Source: Abelmoschus esculentus
Taxonomy: Eukaryota; Streptophyta; Magnoliopsida; Malvales; Malvaceae
NCBI GenBank assembly: GCA_035048815.1
Contig: JAUCBN010000007.1
Coordinates: forward strand, 2,983,501 to 3,047,500
DNA: 64,000 nt
Direction of reading: 5' to 3'
Shown here: in pieces, positions 48,822 through 59,680 of the stretch
How the letters are laid out: every line of letters starts with the position of its first letter
How positions within the stretch are numbered: the stretch's first letter is position 1
Notes under the pieces: model-generated
The model's input: the letters and a program-made list of their open reading frames with translations, nothing else
Told to the model about the DNA's origin: nothing
Database searches by the model: none
Translations under genes and position numbers: made by a program

Positions 48822-49663
48822 AACCCGGATTTAATGTCTTAAACATTTCCATTATCTAGGTTAACTGTTACTGTAGTGAAAGTCTAGAAGTAGAAGATGA
48901 TCATCATAGTAATAGCAGCAGTCTATACGAATACAATTAAACCGAGTTTTCTCCCATGTAATCACCCTTAAGAGGTGAGGTTTCAGTAAGTACAGGATTC
49001 GAATCTTAATGTATGTATGTATGTATGTATGTATGTATGAGATCTATTATAAGGCTGTTCTATTTGATTATATCAGCATGTGCGCCAATACATGACCAAA
49101 AGAAACATTTTTTTTTTCATCTACAAAGCAGATTGTCACCCGTTTTAGAGCAGATGCCATCTATGTTACTTGAACTCGTCATTTCTCTCATATCTGATAC
49201 ATTTTTCTTACACATATTCGAACATAGATACGGAAATACGATGAATGGACAACAACTGCAGTTGTTGGATCTCAATATACATCTTTTGCTTCTCATTGTT
49301 CGCGTCTGGTTAGGATTGATCTGCAACAAAGGTCAAATCTGATGTTGGTTCCTATGCTATGCTAAAATTTAGTACATAGTCCCTATACTATAGTTTGACA
49401 CAATTTGATCCTCTTAAGTTTATAATGATATGGAATTTCCACGTCAGCACCTGGACTGGAGGTTCAAATTAGCATAATAGAGGAGCAACAGACCAAAATT
49501 ACAGGGGCTTCTAATTTCCTTGTTTATAATGATATGAAATTTCCATGTCAGCACATGTCCGGGCTCTTCCGGGACTGTTTCTCATCACAAGCGTTAATGT
49601 AATACACTGCGTTTCTGGATTTCCTCAGGGATAGTATGGATAAACCGACGAAAACCAGGTGTT
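48822..49663. other. 3' region of GRAS gene and intergenic DNA
   Basis: The 3'UTR probably runs to about 49000. A near-repeat (TTATAATGATATGGAATTTCCACGTCAGCAC, written in two parts TTATAATGATATGGAATTTC and CACGTCAGCAC) occurs at about 49418 and again at about 49525. No gene. Confidence 0.5.
49009..49038. repeat. (ATGT)n microsatellite
   Basis: About seven perfect tandem ATGT/GTAT units directly visible. Confidence 0.9.
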
Positions 49664-49925
49664 GGAAGGTTCATACTTAGGTGAAGACATTAAAAACATT
49701 GTTGCAACTGGAAAGGAAGATAAGATCTTCATGGATACGAAAATCGAATAATGGCAAAGCGTAAGCTTCGGAATGATCGAAACCAAGTTGAGTTCTTCCG
49801 CATTTGTGTCTAGAGCTGATTTGGTTCGAATCTGGGAATTCTTGTAGCTGTAATATGAATGAGAAGTCATTAGCTGTTAACTGGAAAGGGACTCCAATTG
49901 TATCTTTGTCAAACTTTGGAAACTA
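49664..49925 (+). pseudogene. Decayed C-terminal fragment of a GRAS gene
   Basis: Translation gives SYLGEDIKNIVATGKEDK, then IFMDTKIE, a stop, WQSVSFGMIETKLSSSAF, and in another frame NMNEKSLAVNWKGTPIVSLS. This parallels the C-terminal region of GRAS proteins (cf. YFGEGIRNTVATEGDE, GWKGTPMHS in the neighbouring gene). It contains a TAA stop and at least one frameshift and has no upstream GRAS domain. It is therefore a truncated relic of a tandem paralogue. Confidence 0.75.
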
Positions 49926-50430
49926 TGTGAACGAAGAAAACCAACTAAGAGTTGCATTGTAACAGTAAAACGCAAAAAATTCCAATAAATCACAAATATA
50001 ACATTTTACCGGTCAAATTGCAATTCTAGTCCTTACACTAAGCTAAAATTTGGAATCTAATTCATATATTTTAATTTAACATAATTTGATTCACTTACTA
50101 TTTATAATGTTATTAATTAACCCAAATTAATAATGATTCTCGTTAAAGTAAACGTGGCATTAAAGGATAGTTCAAGAACAAGCCGTTCAATAAATCAGAA
50201 AAGCATAAAGATGATTTTAACCATTAACGTTTATAATTTTTATTATTTCGGTCCTAATTCTTTTTCTAAAATAAATTTAACTCTTAACCTATATCTTTTT
50301 GTCAAATATCTTATTTTTTAATTAATATAATAATTAAACCGTTAAAAATTTAATAATATATATATATATATGTGATAATACCATGATTAAATTCTTAAAA
50401 GAAAACATGTTTATTCGCATGCCGTTGCAG

Positions 50431-50746
50431 ATTTCTCGAGAGCTTAACAAGTCCGGAAGTCGAATACACCGTCGCAATCGTAGCGTTTTGGGTGATAGAA
50501 ACTAACTACCAAGAGAGTTTCTCGCACTGCTTGGAAGATGGCAGTGAAAACCCACCAGAACTCAAGGAAACTTGCCAAAGATGGGGCAACGAAGGCTTCA
50601 GAGAGCACTGTAATTCTCTCAGAAAAATCGCCGATCGACATCTAGAGAAGGCCTCCGATGATGCGATCTGGAAAGCTGAAGCAACTTTCCTGCAAGTTCT
50701 TGAATACGAAGTTGATTTCTGGAATATGAGCCATGGAGGAACCTGA
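50431..50746 (+). pseudogene. Second exon of a TENA_E-like (thiamin salvage) gene, first exon absent
   Basis: Plant TENA_E proteins are involved in thiamin salvage from pyrimidine precursors. After an intact TTGCAG acceptor the frame reads FLESLTSPEVEYTVAIVAFW and continues IETNYQESFSHCLEDGSENP, PELKETCQRWGNEGFREHC, ending VDFWNMSHGGT and TGA. It is fully open and phase-compatible with the usual exon junction (the A before TTTCTC completes a codon). The first exon, about 110-120 codons in the family, is not seen upstream; decayed GRAS sequence lies there. I therefore call it an isolated exon, though a transcript from a distant first exon cannot be excluded. Confidence 0.7.
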
Positions 50747-51480
50747 GCCTTCCTTGTACAATCTATGAGAGTGAGTTGCATGCTTTGCCTTTGGGGCCAA
50801 GGAAACATGATATCATAAGCATTATTTGTGTTTACATGTTAAATCAATCTATATATACAGTTTACTATATGTATAAGTTTAGTATGTGTATATATATATA
50901 CACTTCATGGTCATAAGTTTTAAAAAGTTGGTTCACTTTCTCCTTCATATTCAGATCAGAATTTACAAATTTATTTTAGAATTTAATATAGTTTATTATT
51001 TGAATTAAATCCGTTTAAATCAAATTTATTATTCGAATTTGAATATATGAATTAATTATATTATTGCTAAATATCCGTATTTGTATTCAATTAACAAGTT
51101 TAAAACAATTTATTCAAATTCAAATACATTATAATCTAAATTGGTTTATACTTTTTAACATTTAGTTTAAAATTATATAGTTCTTTTTAAAATCAAAAAG
51201 AAATCCTCAAAAATTCAAAATATATATCTAAAATTAACGTGTAATAATTCACGTGAAAGAATCTGATTGAATGTTGACAGATCAAATTGATTGAAAAATT
51301 AGAGTCAAAATTGAGAGTTTCACTAAAGCAAAAGGACTAAAGTAGGTATTAAGCAAAAAAGAATCAATACTGAGAAGCCAAGGCCTTTTTCTTCAGTGAA
51401 ACCCAACCCATTCAGAAAACGAGTACCACAACAGGTTTAAGAGCTTTAAACCTCAGGAACCTAGCTAGAGGAACCGACCA
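50747..51480. other. AT-rich intergenic region
   Basis: No ORF or repeat family was recognised; includes a TA-rich run near 50845-50905. Confidence 0.5.
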
Positions 51481-52350
51481 AGCATTCATCAATGGCCGCT
51501 TTCTGCAGCTGAAAAAAATTGGAAGCTATACAAATCTCTTGCTCTGCTCATCTCAACACAAAAAATTAGGTAAAAACTCATCTCCTCAACTTTTCCTTTT
51601 CAGGAAAGAAAAAAAGAAAAATTCTTATCCTTTTTGGTTTGATTCATTTACACTTATCTACAACATGTTACTGTTTGTTTATACGACGATTTTAGAGATA
51701 TAAATTTCACTCAATATCCATTCTTTGTGAAAAAATGGGTTTTTTTTCATTGTTTAATTTTGGGAATTCTTGGGTTAATAATTTATATTAATGTAAATAA
51801 GTAGAATTAGACACTAATCAGAGTGATTAGAGATTGATCTAAAGAGGAAATTGAAAAAAAAAAGATTATGTTTTTTACCTGATTTAACTCTGTATCGTCT
51901 CTATGATATTATAGAGAGGTATGGAAATAGTGAAAAAGGAACTGTTTTTTGTATGAGCTTTTGGTTTTACAAATGGTCAAATTGCAGGGAAAGTACTTGT
52001 ACTGTGCATTTTTGTGGATTTAGTCCCTTTATTATATCATTTTTAGCTCTTTACATTGGAATTTCCGGTGCAATTGGACAAGAATCACATCTTTCTCTTT
52101 TTTTTGTATTTTTAAAATTGCAAAAAAAATCCAACTATATAAAAAATGCCAACGTGTTTTAAAAAAAAGAGAGTAGAATATGTGAGGAGAGGACTATAAA
52201 TTATCAAATAATTGTAGAGGGATTAAATTCGCCAAAGATGCATAGTACAGGGCCTTGTATATTATTTAACCTATTAGAATATTTTGCGGCATTGTGGATT
52301 GTAAACTTTGTTGAACATTTTTTTTATGTTTGCAGAGTGGGAAGTAAAGG
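51481..52350 (+). promoter_or_regulatory. ASHR2: 5' leader of ASHR2 with probable 5'UTR intron
   Basis: A GC-richer leader near 51450-51570 ends at a donor AG/GTAAAA, and an acceptor TTTGCAG lies at about 52335, 16 bases before the ATG at 52351. The ORFs inside are not supported. Confidence 0.5.
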
Positions 52351-53538
52351 ATGTTGACAGCAGATTCGGATTCTGTATTAAGGTTAGTAGAGATAGAAGG
52401 GAGAGGAAGGGCTCTCGTTGCTTCACAACCTTTGAAGGCGGGGCAAATTGTTCTCAGGGATTCTCCTATCGTTGTTTACTCGGCGTTTCCGTTGGTTAAA
52501 CTTCAATCATCAGCCTCTTATTGTGACAATTGCTTTAGGACACACTCCTCGTCGATGAATGTAATGGCATGTCCATCATGTTCTCATCATCTTTTCTGCA
52601 GTCCAAATTGTCTAACCGTGGCCACGGCCTCCTCTCATTCACCTTGGGTTTGCCAGGCTCTTAGTCGTCTTCGGGACAGTCCTCTTGTTTCCCAACCTCT
52701 TGAACGGCAGGTGCAAGCACAGTTTCTTATAGCTGCTTATAATCTAGCCCTTGGTTCCCCCTCGGATTTCCAGGTTTTGCTTTCTCTTCAAGGCCAGGGT
52801 TCCCCTTCCGATGCTCCTGCGGTCCAATTCCTGCATTCTCTCATTTCATCCATCTGCCCTCCGCCTTCGGTATTGATTACCATCGAACTCACAGCTGCTC
52901 TATTGGCAAAAGATAAACTGAATGCTTTTGGCTTGATGGAACCTATCTCTCTACAACAAGATGGTCAGAGGTCTGTCCGTGCTTACGGAATCTATCCGAA
53001 GGCTTCTTTCTTCAACCATGATTGTCTTCCTAATGCCTGCAGATTCGATTACCTCGACTCGGCTGCAGACCGGAAAACCGACTTCATTGTTAGGATGCTT
53101 CATGATGTTCCCCAAGGTAGGGAGATTTGCTTGAGTTATTTCCCCGTCAATCTTAACTACTCCGCCAGACAGAAGAGATTGGCCGAAGACTACGGCTTTA
53201 CCTGCGGTTGTGACCGATGCAAGGTTGAGGCTAACTGGTCAGATAATGAAGCAGAAGATATTAATGATAATGGGAATGTTGAGGAGGAAGAAGACGACGA
53301 CGATGGCAAGCAGAGCATGGATGAGGATGACGATGAACAAATGGTGGACTCCGACGTAGAACAAGGAGCTGGAGGAGGAGAAGCTGATTTCCCTCATGCT
53401 TATTTCTTTGTGAGATACATGTGTAACCGCGAAAACTGTGGGGGCACGCTTGCTCCATTGCCACCCTCGGATGATACCCCGTCTAAAGTATTGGAATGTA
53501 ATTTCTGTGGCAACTTAAAGAATGAAGACGATGAGTGA
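52351..53538 (+). CDS. ASHR2: SET-domain protein ASHR2 (SMYD-like)
   Basis: SET-domain proteins of the SMYD type methylate lysines on histones or other proteins. This is a single-exon, 395-residue ORF, matching the length I know for ASHR2. A split SET domain brackets a MYND-type zinc finger: GRGRALVASQPLKAGQIVL (about 18-36), then Cys58, 61, 74, 77, 83 and 87. The catalytic core carries SFFNHDCLPNACRFD (about 219-233) and EICLSYFPVNL. The post-SET CGCDRC is at 285-290. An acidic run (EEEEDDDDGKQSMDEDDDE, about 311-329) and a small C-x4-C/C-x2-C ribbon (C358, C363, C383, C386) end the protein. The start is supported by the leader intron and by homology beginning at once after it. Confidence 0.9.
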   Translation: MLTADSDSVLRLVEIEGRGRALVASQPLKAGQIVLRDSPIVVYSAFPLVKLQSSASYCDNCFRTHSSSMNVMACPSCSHHLFCSPNCLTVATASSHSPWVCQALSRLRDSPLVSQPLERQVQAQFLIAAYNLALGSPSDFQVLLSLQGQGSPSDAPAVQFLHSLISSICPPPSVLITIELTAALLAKDKLNAFGLMEPISLQQDGQRSVRAYGIYPKASFFNHDCLPNACRFDYLDSAADRKTDFIVRMLHDVPQGREICLSYFPVNLNYSARQKRLAEDYGFTCGCDRCKVEANWSDNEAEDINDNGNVEEEEDDDDGKQSMDEDDDEQMVDSDVEQGAGGGEADFPHAYFFVRYMCNRENCGGTLAPLPPSDDTPSKVLECNFCGNLKNEDDE

Positions 53539-54074
53539 TAACTTTAGGGCAAGGTATTAATGTAAACTTCCACCATAGATGAAATTATCTGTCCTGTCTT
53601 TATGTGATTGTTTTCAGCAGAACTTCACATTTTATCTCTTAATTCTCAAAATTTCATTGTTCAATTTCTGCTGCTATCATTTCCTGGATTCTATTTTTCT
53701 TAAAAGATGATGCATAAATTATCCAAGATAGCATTAAACTTTGATCCATGCAGCATTCAACAAAAACATATTTACCAAAAATTTTCATCTTTTTCGAATA
53801 AGGAGTCTTCCTGGAGCTTTCACAAGCCCCCTCGAAACTCAAAATATCCATGCTACAATCCTTTCATAAACGGTATCGATAAACAACTCCGGCAATGCAC
53901 AACTACTAGTCTACTAGGAACTATTGTTCGTCTGGCAATGCACAACTACTAGTCTACTAGGAACTATTGTCATTTATAATCCTCACAAATAAATGGAAAA
54001 GGAACGAATACATCTACCGAACTTATTTCCGAGTTTGATATTGAACAGGCACGATGTGTACAGAAATCTCTCCT
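53539..54074. other. Converging 3' ends, intergenic
   Basis: 3'UTRs of ASHR2 (plus) and the zinc-knuckle gene (minus). A short direct repeat (CAACTACTAGTCTACTAGGA) occurs at about 53900 and 53943. Confidence 0.6.
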
Positions 54075-54818
54075 TCAGCGCCTTTTACTATGCCTTCGGC
54101 TCTTCTTCCGGTTGCTCCTATCATTGGAATCAGAATCAGAACCAGAGTCCGAATCAGAAGACTCGGAAGATGAGCTGTACCTTCTACGCCTCACCTTCTG
54201 CTTCTGCTTCCTTCTCCTTTGCCTTCTCTTATTTTCTTCGGACTCGGATGAACTGTAATCTGTGCTACTCTCTGCTGAAGAAGATTCCGATCCCGTAACA
54301 GATGAGGCACCACTATCGGTCTCAAAAACTGAAGCCTCACTATCAGAGCCAGACCCAGAATCTCTTCGATGCTTCCTCTTGGTTTTCTTAGATCTATTGT
54401 CACCTTTCTCATCCTTGACATCTGGGTTGTCCAAGTCATAAGAGAACGAAAGCTTCATCCTCAGTTTCGGGTTCTTAAGCTGCTGTGTACGTGAGGAACG
54501 TGACATGTAGACACGTTCATTCTTGCATTCATACGTCCAATGCCCGGCTTGAAAACATTTTTGGCACGGCGAAGCACCCATTGTAGTACTCATCGTCGTC
54601 TTGTCTTTCCTTTCGCCTAAACGCACTGCCTTTTCAGTACTCATCAAATACATCTGCCGTTTTGCTTCCCTTTTCTCCTGCCATCTGCTAGGTCCTTCTT
54701 CCTTTTGCCCGTAGGCATTGACATTTCGGGCTGCAGCTGCGGCTGCCCTTTCAGCTTGAGCACGACTAAGGCCCTTCGCCGCAGTCAATGTCGCAGCCTT
54801 GATTCTGTCAGCTGCCGC
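54075..54818 (-). CDS. Zinc-knuckle (CCHC), Ser/Arg-rich nuclear protein, ZCCHC10-like
   Basis: The body begins at an AG acceptor (54820-54819) with AAADRIKAATLTAAKGLSRA and continues through QKEEGPSRWQEKREAKRQMY. It has one zinc knuckle, CQKCFQAGHWTYEC (C-x2-C-x4-H-x4-C), then YMSRSSRTQQLKNPKLR and a long Ser/Asp-Arg/Lys tail (SSSSESSDSDSGSDSDS). This is the ZCCHC10/RS-like architecture and suggests nuclear RNA metabolism or splicing. The start is not settled: the usual short first exon (MSSKKEEK-type) is not found between 54820 and 55330. The candidate upstream exon near 55290-55330 (ending CCCG/GTAAGC) is open but has no ATG. An ATG at 54896 gives an intron-retained start. Coordinates cover the supported part only. 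Confidence 0.75.
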   Translation of the reverse strand, partial: AAADRIKAATLTAAKGLSRAQAERAAAAAARNVNAYGQKEEGPSRWQEKREAKRQMYLMSTEKAVRLGERKDKTTMSTTMGASPCQKCFQAGHWTYECKNERVYMSRSSRTQQLKNPKLRMKLSFSYDLDNPDVKDEKGDNRSKKTKRKHRRDSGSGSDSEASVFETDSGASSVTGSESSSAESSTDYSSSESEENKRRQRRRKQKQKVRRRRYSSSSESSDSDSGSDSDSNDRSNRKKSRRHSKRR

Positions 54819-56174
54819 CTGGGTTTTTTCCAATAACAAAAAAAAAGTTATGCAGACATATAGACTATCCAATCTCGAAAAATTATACATATGCATATAT
54901 CTCTGTATGTAAAATTCAACCTAAATCCTTCAGCACCCTTCACGCAAATCCAGTTTTTTCATCCTAAAACGTATACTGTTGGTCAAATTATTCAAACCCA
55001 TTTTTACAACAAATTCTCACTGTTTACAGAAAAATAGATAGCCAATCTAGAAGAAAATACAATTCAATTAAATCCAAATCCTTGGTTAACAAAGAAATTA
55101 AATAGATCAAGAAATATAAGTTTACAGAATCTATTAATTAACAACCAAGAAATCAAAGGTAAAGGTGCAAAATTTCTTCAAAATAACGAAACATAAACAG
55201 CAAAATACGAAGTTCTAAACAAATCTACGTTCTTTTCCAATTAAACCCTAAACTGAATATATAACGAATTAAGAAGAGAAATAAAGCTTACCGGGAGTTC
55301 TCGTCGGGGAAGATCCACAACAGAGAAAAGAGGATTTTTATAATTTTGTTTTTATCCTTTTATAATTATATGAGAGCTATCCAGCTGGGTTTTCCTTCTT
55401 CACCTGTATTTTTTTTACTTTTATCTTTTCGGCGTGAATAGAATAAAAATATAAAATGAAATGTGGTAAAAATACTTAAAATATAAAAATGATTTATTTT
55501 AGTTCTTAATTTTAAAAAAGAATTAATCGTTTCAAATTTGCTATTATAAGGAAGCGTTTTGTAAATTTTTTTCAGATAATTGTTTTAGTTCTTAATTTTT
55601 AAAATATGATTATTAAAATTCGAATTTTTATCATATTTAATTAGAAGGGTAAATGAACTCAGCTTGAATCTTGTAATGAACAAGATTATATTTATATCCG
55701 ATTGTTTATTTTTAAAAGTATTCATGTTTTTTTTATATTTATTTAAATTTTAATATTAAATTCACGTGCATTTATTTTGTTTATATTCGTATATTTAGTG
55801 TTCACAGACTGTTCATTCAAGTGTTTGCAAGAGTGTTAGTTTAAATATTCATAAACATATTTATTTAAGTAGACATATTTAAGTGTTCGTAAATATATTC
55901 GTTTATATATTAAAAAATGACAATTAAATTAATAATAAATTTGAAAAAAAAATTATTATTTTGATACGTCATTTTTGACAATAATAAAAAATTATATTTA
56001 GATAGGTCCACAAACATTTTCGTACTATAAAATATAAACGGTTTATAAACGAGTTTAAAAAATATAATCTCTCTTTTATAAATTTATAAAAAAAAACATA
56101 GAAGTTGGACAATAGTTTATAAATTGAAACGAAACAAGACAGACAGAGTTTCATATTATATCGTCTTCAAGGTT
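54819..56174. other. Upstream exon/intron of the zinc-knuckle gene, then AT-rich DNA
   Basis: A probable leader exon ends with donor GTAAGC at about 55292, with a TATA-like run near 55355-55370 on the minus strand. From 55430 to 56174 the sequence is AT-rich with no supported gene. The OEP16 3'UTR lies at its end. Confidence 0.4.
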
Positions 56175-57530
56175 TCAAAACATTCCTGTTAGAAGATTCG
56201 CCGCCGTGGAGATGGCAGCTCCGGTGATGGCACATCGTAACAGATGCTCCTTGGAGCCTTTCTCGCATGTGAGTGCCACTGTTACCCCTGTAACCGCCCC
56301 TGCAACAGCACTGTTTTTCTGCACCAACAATGATGCCATTGCCAACTACTATTAGTAAACCAAAAACATCGATATCCAAGATCATCCGATCAGCAAAGTC
56401 TATTTTAGGTTCTGATACAATCGATAGGTTTGATCCCGAACCCGTCAGCTAAGAAGAAAGAAGTTGGACCTTACCCAATCTTGAGTTCCCCGAGCCTCTT
56501 GTAGGCCATATGTGATACCTGAATATAAGCCGGCAGCCAGCCCTGTATGATTGTGTCAAAGGAATCATTTGCACAGCAACAACTCATAAAACAACCGTCT
56601 GTCTGGGATTTGCAAGGACTAAAAACTTACCCCATTCTAGAGACTCTTTTCCAGTTCTCTTCACCTGTTTTATAAGAATGTAACAACTAAAGAACTTGGC
56701 AATCAATAAACACACACAAAACTAGAATAAAACATGTATTTGGTTATGGATATAAACTCATACCCGTATAAGAATATACTCCCAAGTATATTAGAATGAA
56801 AAAAAGGTATTCAATCGTAATGGGTTATGAACATGATTATTAGTACAATTTAAAGTTTGATCCTAGCTTCTTTTCCTTGATTATACTCCTACACTTGTAT
56901 GTAAGATACATATTTAGATGATAAAGTCAAATGCTGAGATATAGTTTAAGTCAACAAATTCCATAACGTGGAGATACATGATTGTAGACATGCATAGAGC
57001 AGTATTATATTAGGGGAATTAAGAAGTTACCATAGCTTGGAGGGATTTTTTATTGGTTTCTCCTGCAATCCACGTATAAAGCAATAGTGTAATACCCAAA
57101 TGGGTTTAAACAGGGATTATATTCGAGCAGGCATTTGATGATACCTTTGAGATGAGGGAAGGGATGCTTCTTATTCTTCTTAGCACTGGAAGCAGTGCCT
57201 GCACCCAAAATCATCAAAATTTAAAATCAAAGAACACGATGAATATCCCATATATGTATGTGTATACATGCCTTGGAGAGCTAGATGAAAACCCTCTGTG
57301 GCAACATCCTTAATAGCACCGATCTGCAAACTCAAACCAACAACAAACATCATATACAGTTTCATTGGAGTTTTGCTTCAAACACAAACAAGACATAAAC
57401 GTACGCCGGCAGCTTTGACAAAGCTCTCGGAAACACGGTTGAGGAGTGGCTGACCCAGATCGAACAATTCACCTTTGTCGAAGTTACGCAGCTCATCCAG
57501 GAAAGACCTTGTCTCCAAGTTACTGCCCAT
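56175..57530 (-). CDS. OEP162: Outer plastid envelope pore protein OEP16-2-type
   Basis: OEP16 proteins form cation-selective amino-acid channels in the plastid outer envelope. Seven exons, 57405-57530, 57272-57323, 57145-57198, 57031-57062, 56631-56664, 56475-56542 and 56175-56318, give 169 residues. It starts MGSNLETRSFLDELRNFDKG. Channel segments follow: LLNRVSESFVKAAG, IGAIKDVATEGFHLALQG, KESLEWGLAAGLYSGITYGL, NSAVAGAVTGVTVALTC, and the end ITGAAISTAANLLTGMF. This matches the seed/pollen-type OEP16-2 with its interhelical insert (KKNKKHPFPHLKGET). The second intron appears to use a GC donor (CAAG/GCATG). An in-frame upstream ATG at 57581 would add 17 residues; I chose the start at 57530 by family length. 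Confidence 0.9.
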
Positions 57531-58565
57531 TGATTTGGTCTTATGGGTGCTTTTTTCTCCAAGTTTTATATTTAAGAACAATAATAATGATAAGTTGCTG
57601 AGCCTGATGAGTTAAAAAAGGAAACAGAGGGGATTAGAGTTTTAGATAGATTGAAGGAAGAAGAAGAGAAAAGGTCAAGGGATAGAAGAACACGTGCTGG
57701 TAAGAGCTTGCATGGAACCTCATTTGTGGCGTTCTCTGCTCCTGTGTTTTCGCCTCTCATGCAGAGACTATAATTTCTATAACATATTAATATTTTTAAA
57801 TTTAGATCTCACTAAATTATAGCTCTCCCTTTTAAATTTAGAAGATTTTAAATGGTTTTCTAATAAATAGTTACCATGTTTTAGTTAATTTAAAAATATT
57901 TTGAGTTTGAATTTTAATTTTCAAGTTAAAATAACTTTAAGCTAATAATCTGAATTTGAATTTTTAAATTCCAAACATAAGTTTTAAGCCAAAATTGACA
58001 GGCACAGGTTCACGAAACTAATTTAATCAATTAAACTATCAACTTGAATTGATTGTTTTTTTAATTAATTTAACACACATTGATTATATAGATTAAATAT
58101 AATATTTCTTCTGCTTACTTTAAAAACCCTAAATAAAGTCCCAATCAATGACTTCCGAGTAAGATTGAGCATGAGAAAACGTAAAACCAAAAATCGAATC
58201 GAAACATTATGATTCATAAATTTATGATCCGTGGTTAATCACGATTAACCGAATTAAACTGAATTTAATGTTTTAATTAATTTTTAATTATTTTATAAGA
58301 TAAAAGTATATATTTTATATTTAAAATATTATAGATGTATTTTTTATTTTTTTAATTAAAAATAAATTTTTAATAAATATTTATGAAAAATATCTCAAAA
58401 TTTTTACCTTTTAATGTATATAGTCATAAAATAAAGCTATTTGATCAAGATAAAATATATATTTTTTTTTAAAATTAACGTTAATGTGAAAAAACAAAAA
58501 ACGAAATTAACCGAATCGAAAACCGACGGTTACTAAAATAATTTACCGAATTAAACCGAAACCGA

Positions 58566-58960
58566 AATCACCCTTAGCTCCGAGTGTGCAGTTCCGTCAT
58601 TACAAGCGCTTACACGACTGATGTCGGTCCGCTCATGAAGCTCGAAATTCTCGCTCAGATTGGACCGTTCTTGGTTTGCATCGCAGTCTGCAAATCCAGG
58701 CAGGGGGCTTCGGATCGAATCAATCCCTTAGAAGATCCTAAACTAGCACATCGTATATATATTTAAGGCTATTGAGCAGAATGAATCAACACTTGCCCCA
58801 TGCGTTTAGTTGTCATCATCCCATGACTTCAGTTGGTCTATCCGGACCACCACTCCTCCCGACGCATTTCCGGGATTCACCGGGATGATAATTGATAAGT
58901 GAATGCATGCTTCCCCCTAAAGGGGAGGGAAGGAAAGCATTCCAAAGATAGAAGTAGCTC
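58566..58960. other. GC-richer segment of unknown origin
   Basis: About 395 bases with clearly higher GC than the flanks (for example CCGGACCACCACTCCTCCCG and AAAGGGGAGGGAAGGAAAGC). An open stretch (SSVITSAYTTDVGPLMKLEI) is present, but I do not recognise it. It could be a gene relic or organelle-derived DNA. Confidence 0.35.
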
Positions 58961-59040
58961 CAAATTCATTGATATGAAATCAAGGTCTATTTTTTTACCA
59001 ACCAACCTAAACCAATCATTCTCGTGTCTATCAAGGGGAT

Positions 59041-59042
<2 letters not shown>

Positions 59043-59110
<68 letters not shown>
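59043..59110. repeat. (AAT)n microsatellite
   Basis: About 22 perfect AAT units; in one frame it gives a poly-Asn ORF that is not a gene. Confidence 0.95.
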
Positions 59111-59112
<2 letters not shown>

Positions 59113-59680
59113 CAAAATAAAAACTAGAGAAAGTGCTCTCTAATCTCTATAAATAAGGAGGTTTTCAGGTACAATTTAAGAAATTTTGGGGCTGCCTAAT
59201 CACCCATCATCTTAAACCCTCTTCATATTATCTAATCACAATTGACACAGTACCACCTACCACCACAAAACTGAACAACAAAAAGGGCAGAGATCACTCC
59301 CCCAATTCTAATCAGTTCTTTCATCAAAATGCCTTTTTAAATAGGAGAATAATATATTCGAAGAAATACAACAAAAATTTGACCAAACGGGCAATGTTTT
59401 ACGAGTGCAACAGTCTCACAGCATCTGAAAGGGCATTGTGTACTTACTTGGCCGTGGCATGATATTGAATATATTTCTTCTGGCATTCTGGTGGCAGCAC
59501 TATACACGGTCCCCCCCCCCAACAACAACAACTTGTTCACTTTCTCTCTTTCCCTGACTCCATGTCCACTGTTCTTCTATGGTTGGTCCAAGACTGTTTT
59601 AGTCAAGCACATCCTTGAGTCGAATAAAACAAACAAGTAGAACAAGTTTCGAGGCCAGACAATTACTGAGGGACTGTAAC

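Larger units (their letters stand above)
57531..59680. other. Intergenic region with a GC-richer island and microsatellite
   Basis: OEP16 promoter (57531-57800), AT-rich DNA with ACCGAATT-type repeat words (58190-58560), an unexplained GC-richer patch (58566-58960), a long AAT microsatellite and, from about 59500, the 3'UTR of PP4R3. No supported gene. Confidence 0.5.

Noticed and set aside
58899..59120. ORF with long Asn run
   Set aside because: The run is the AAT microsatellite; no supported protein context.
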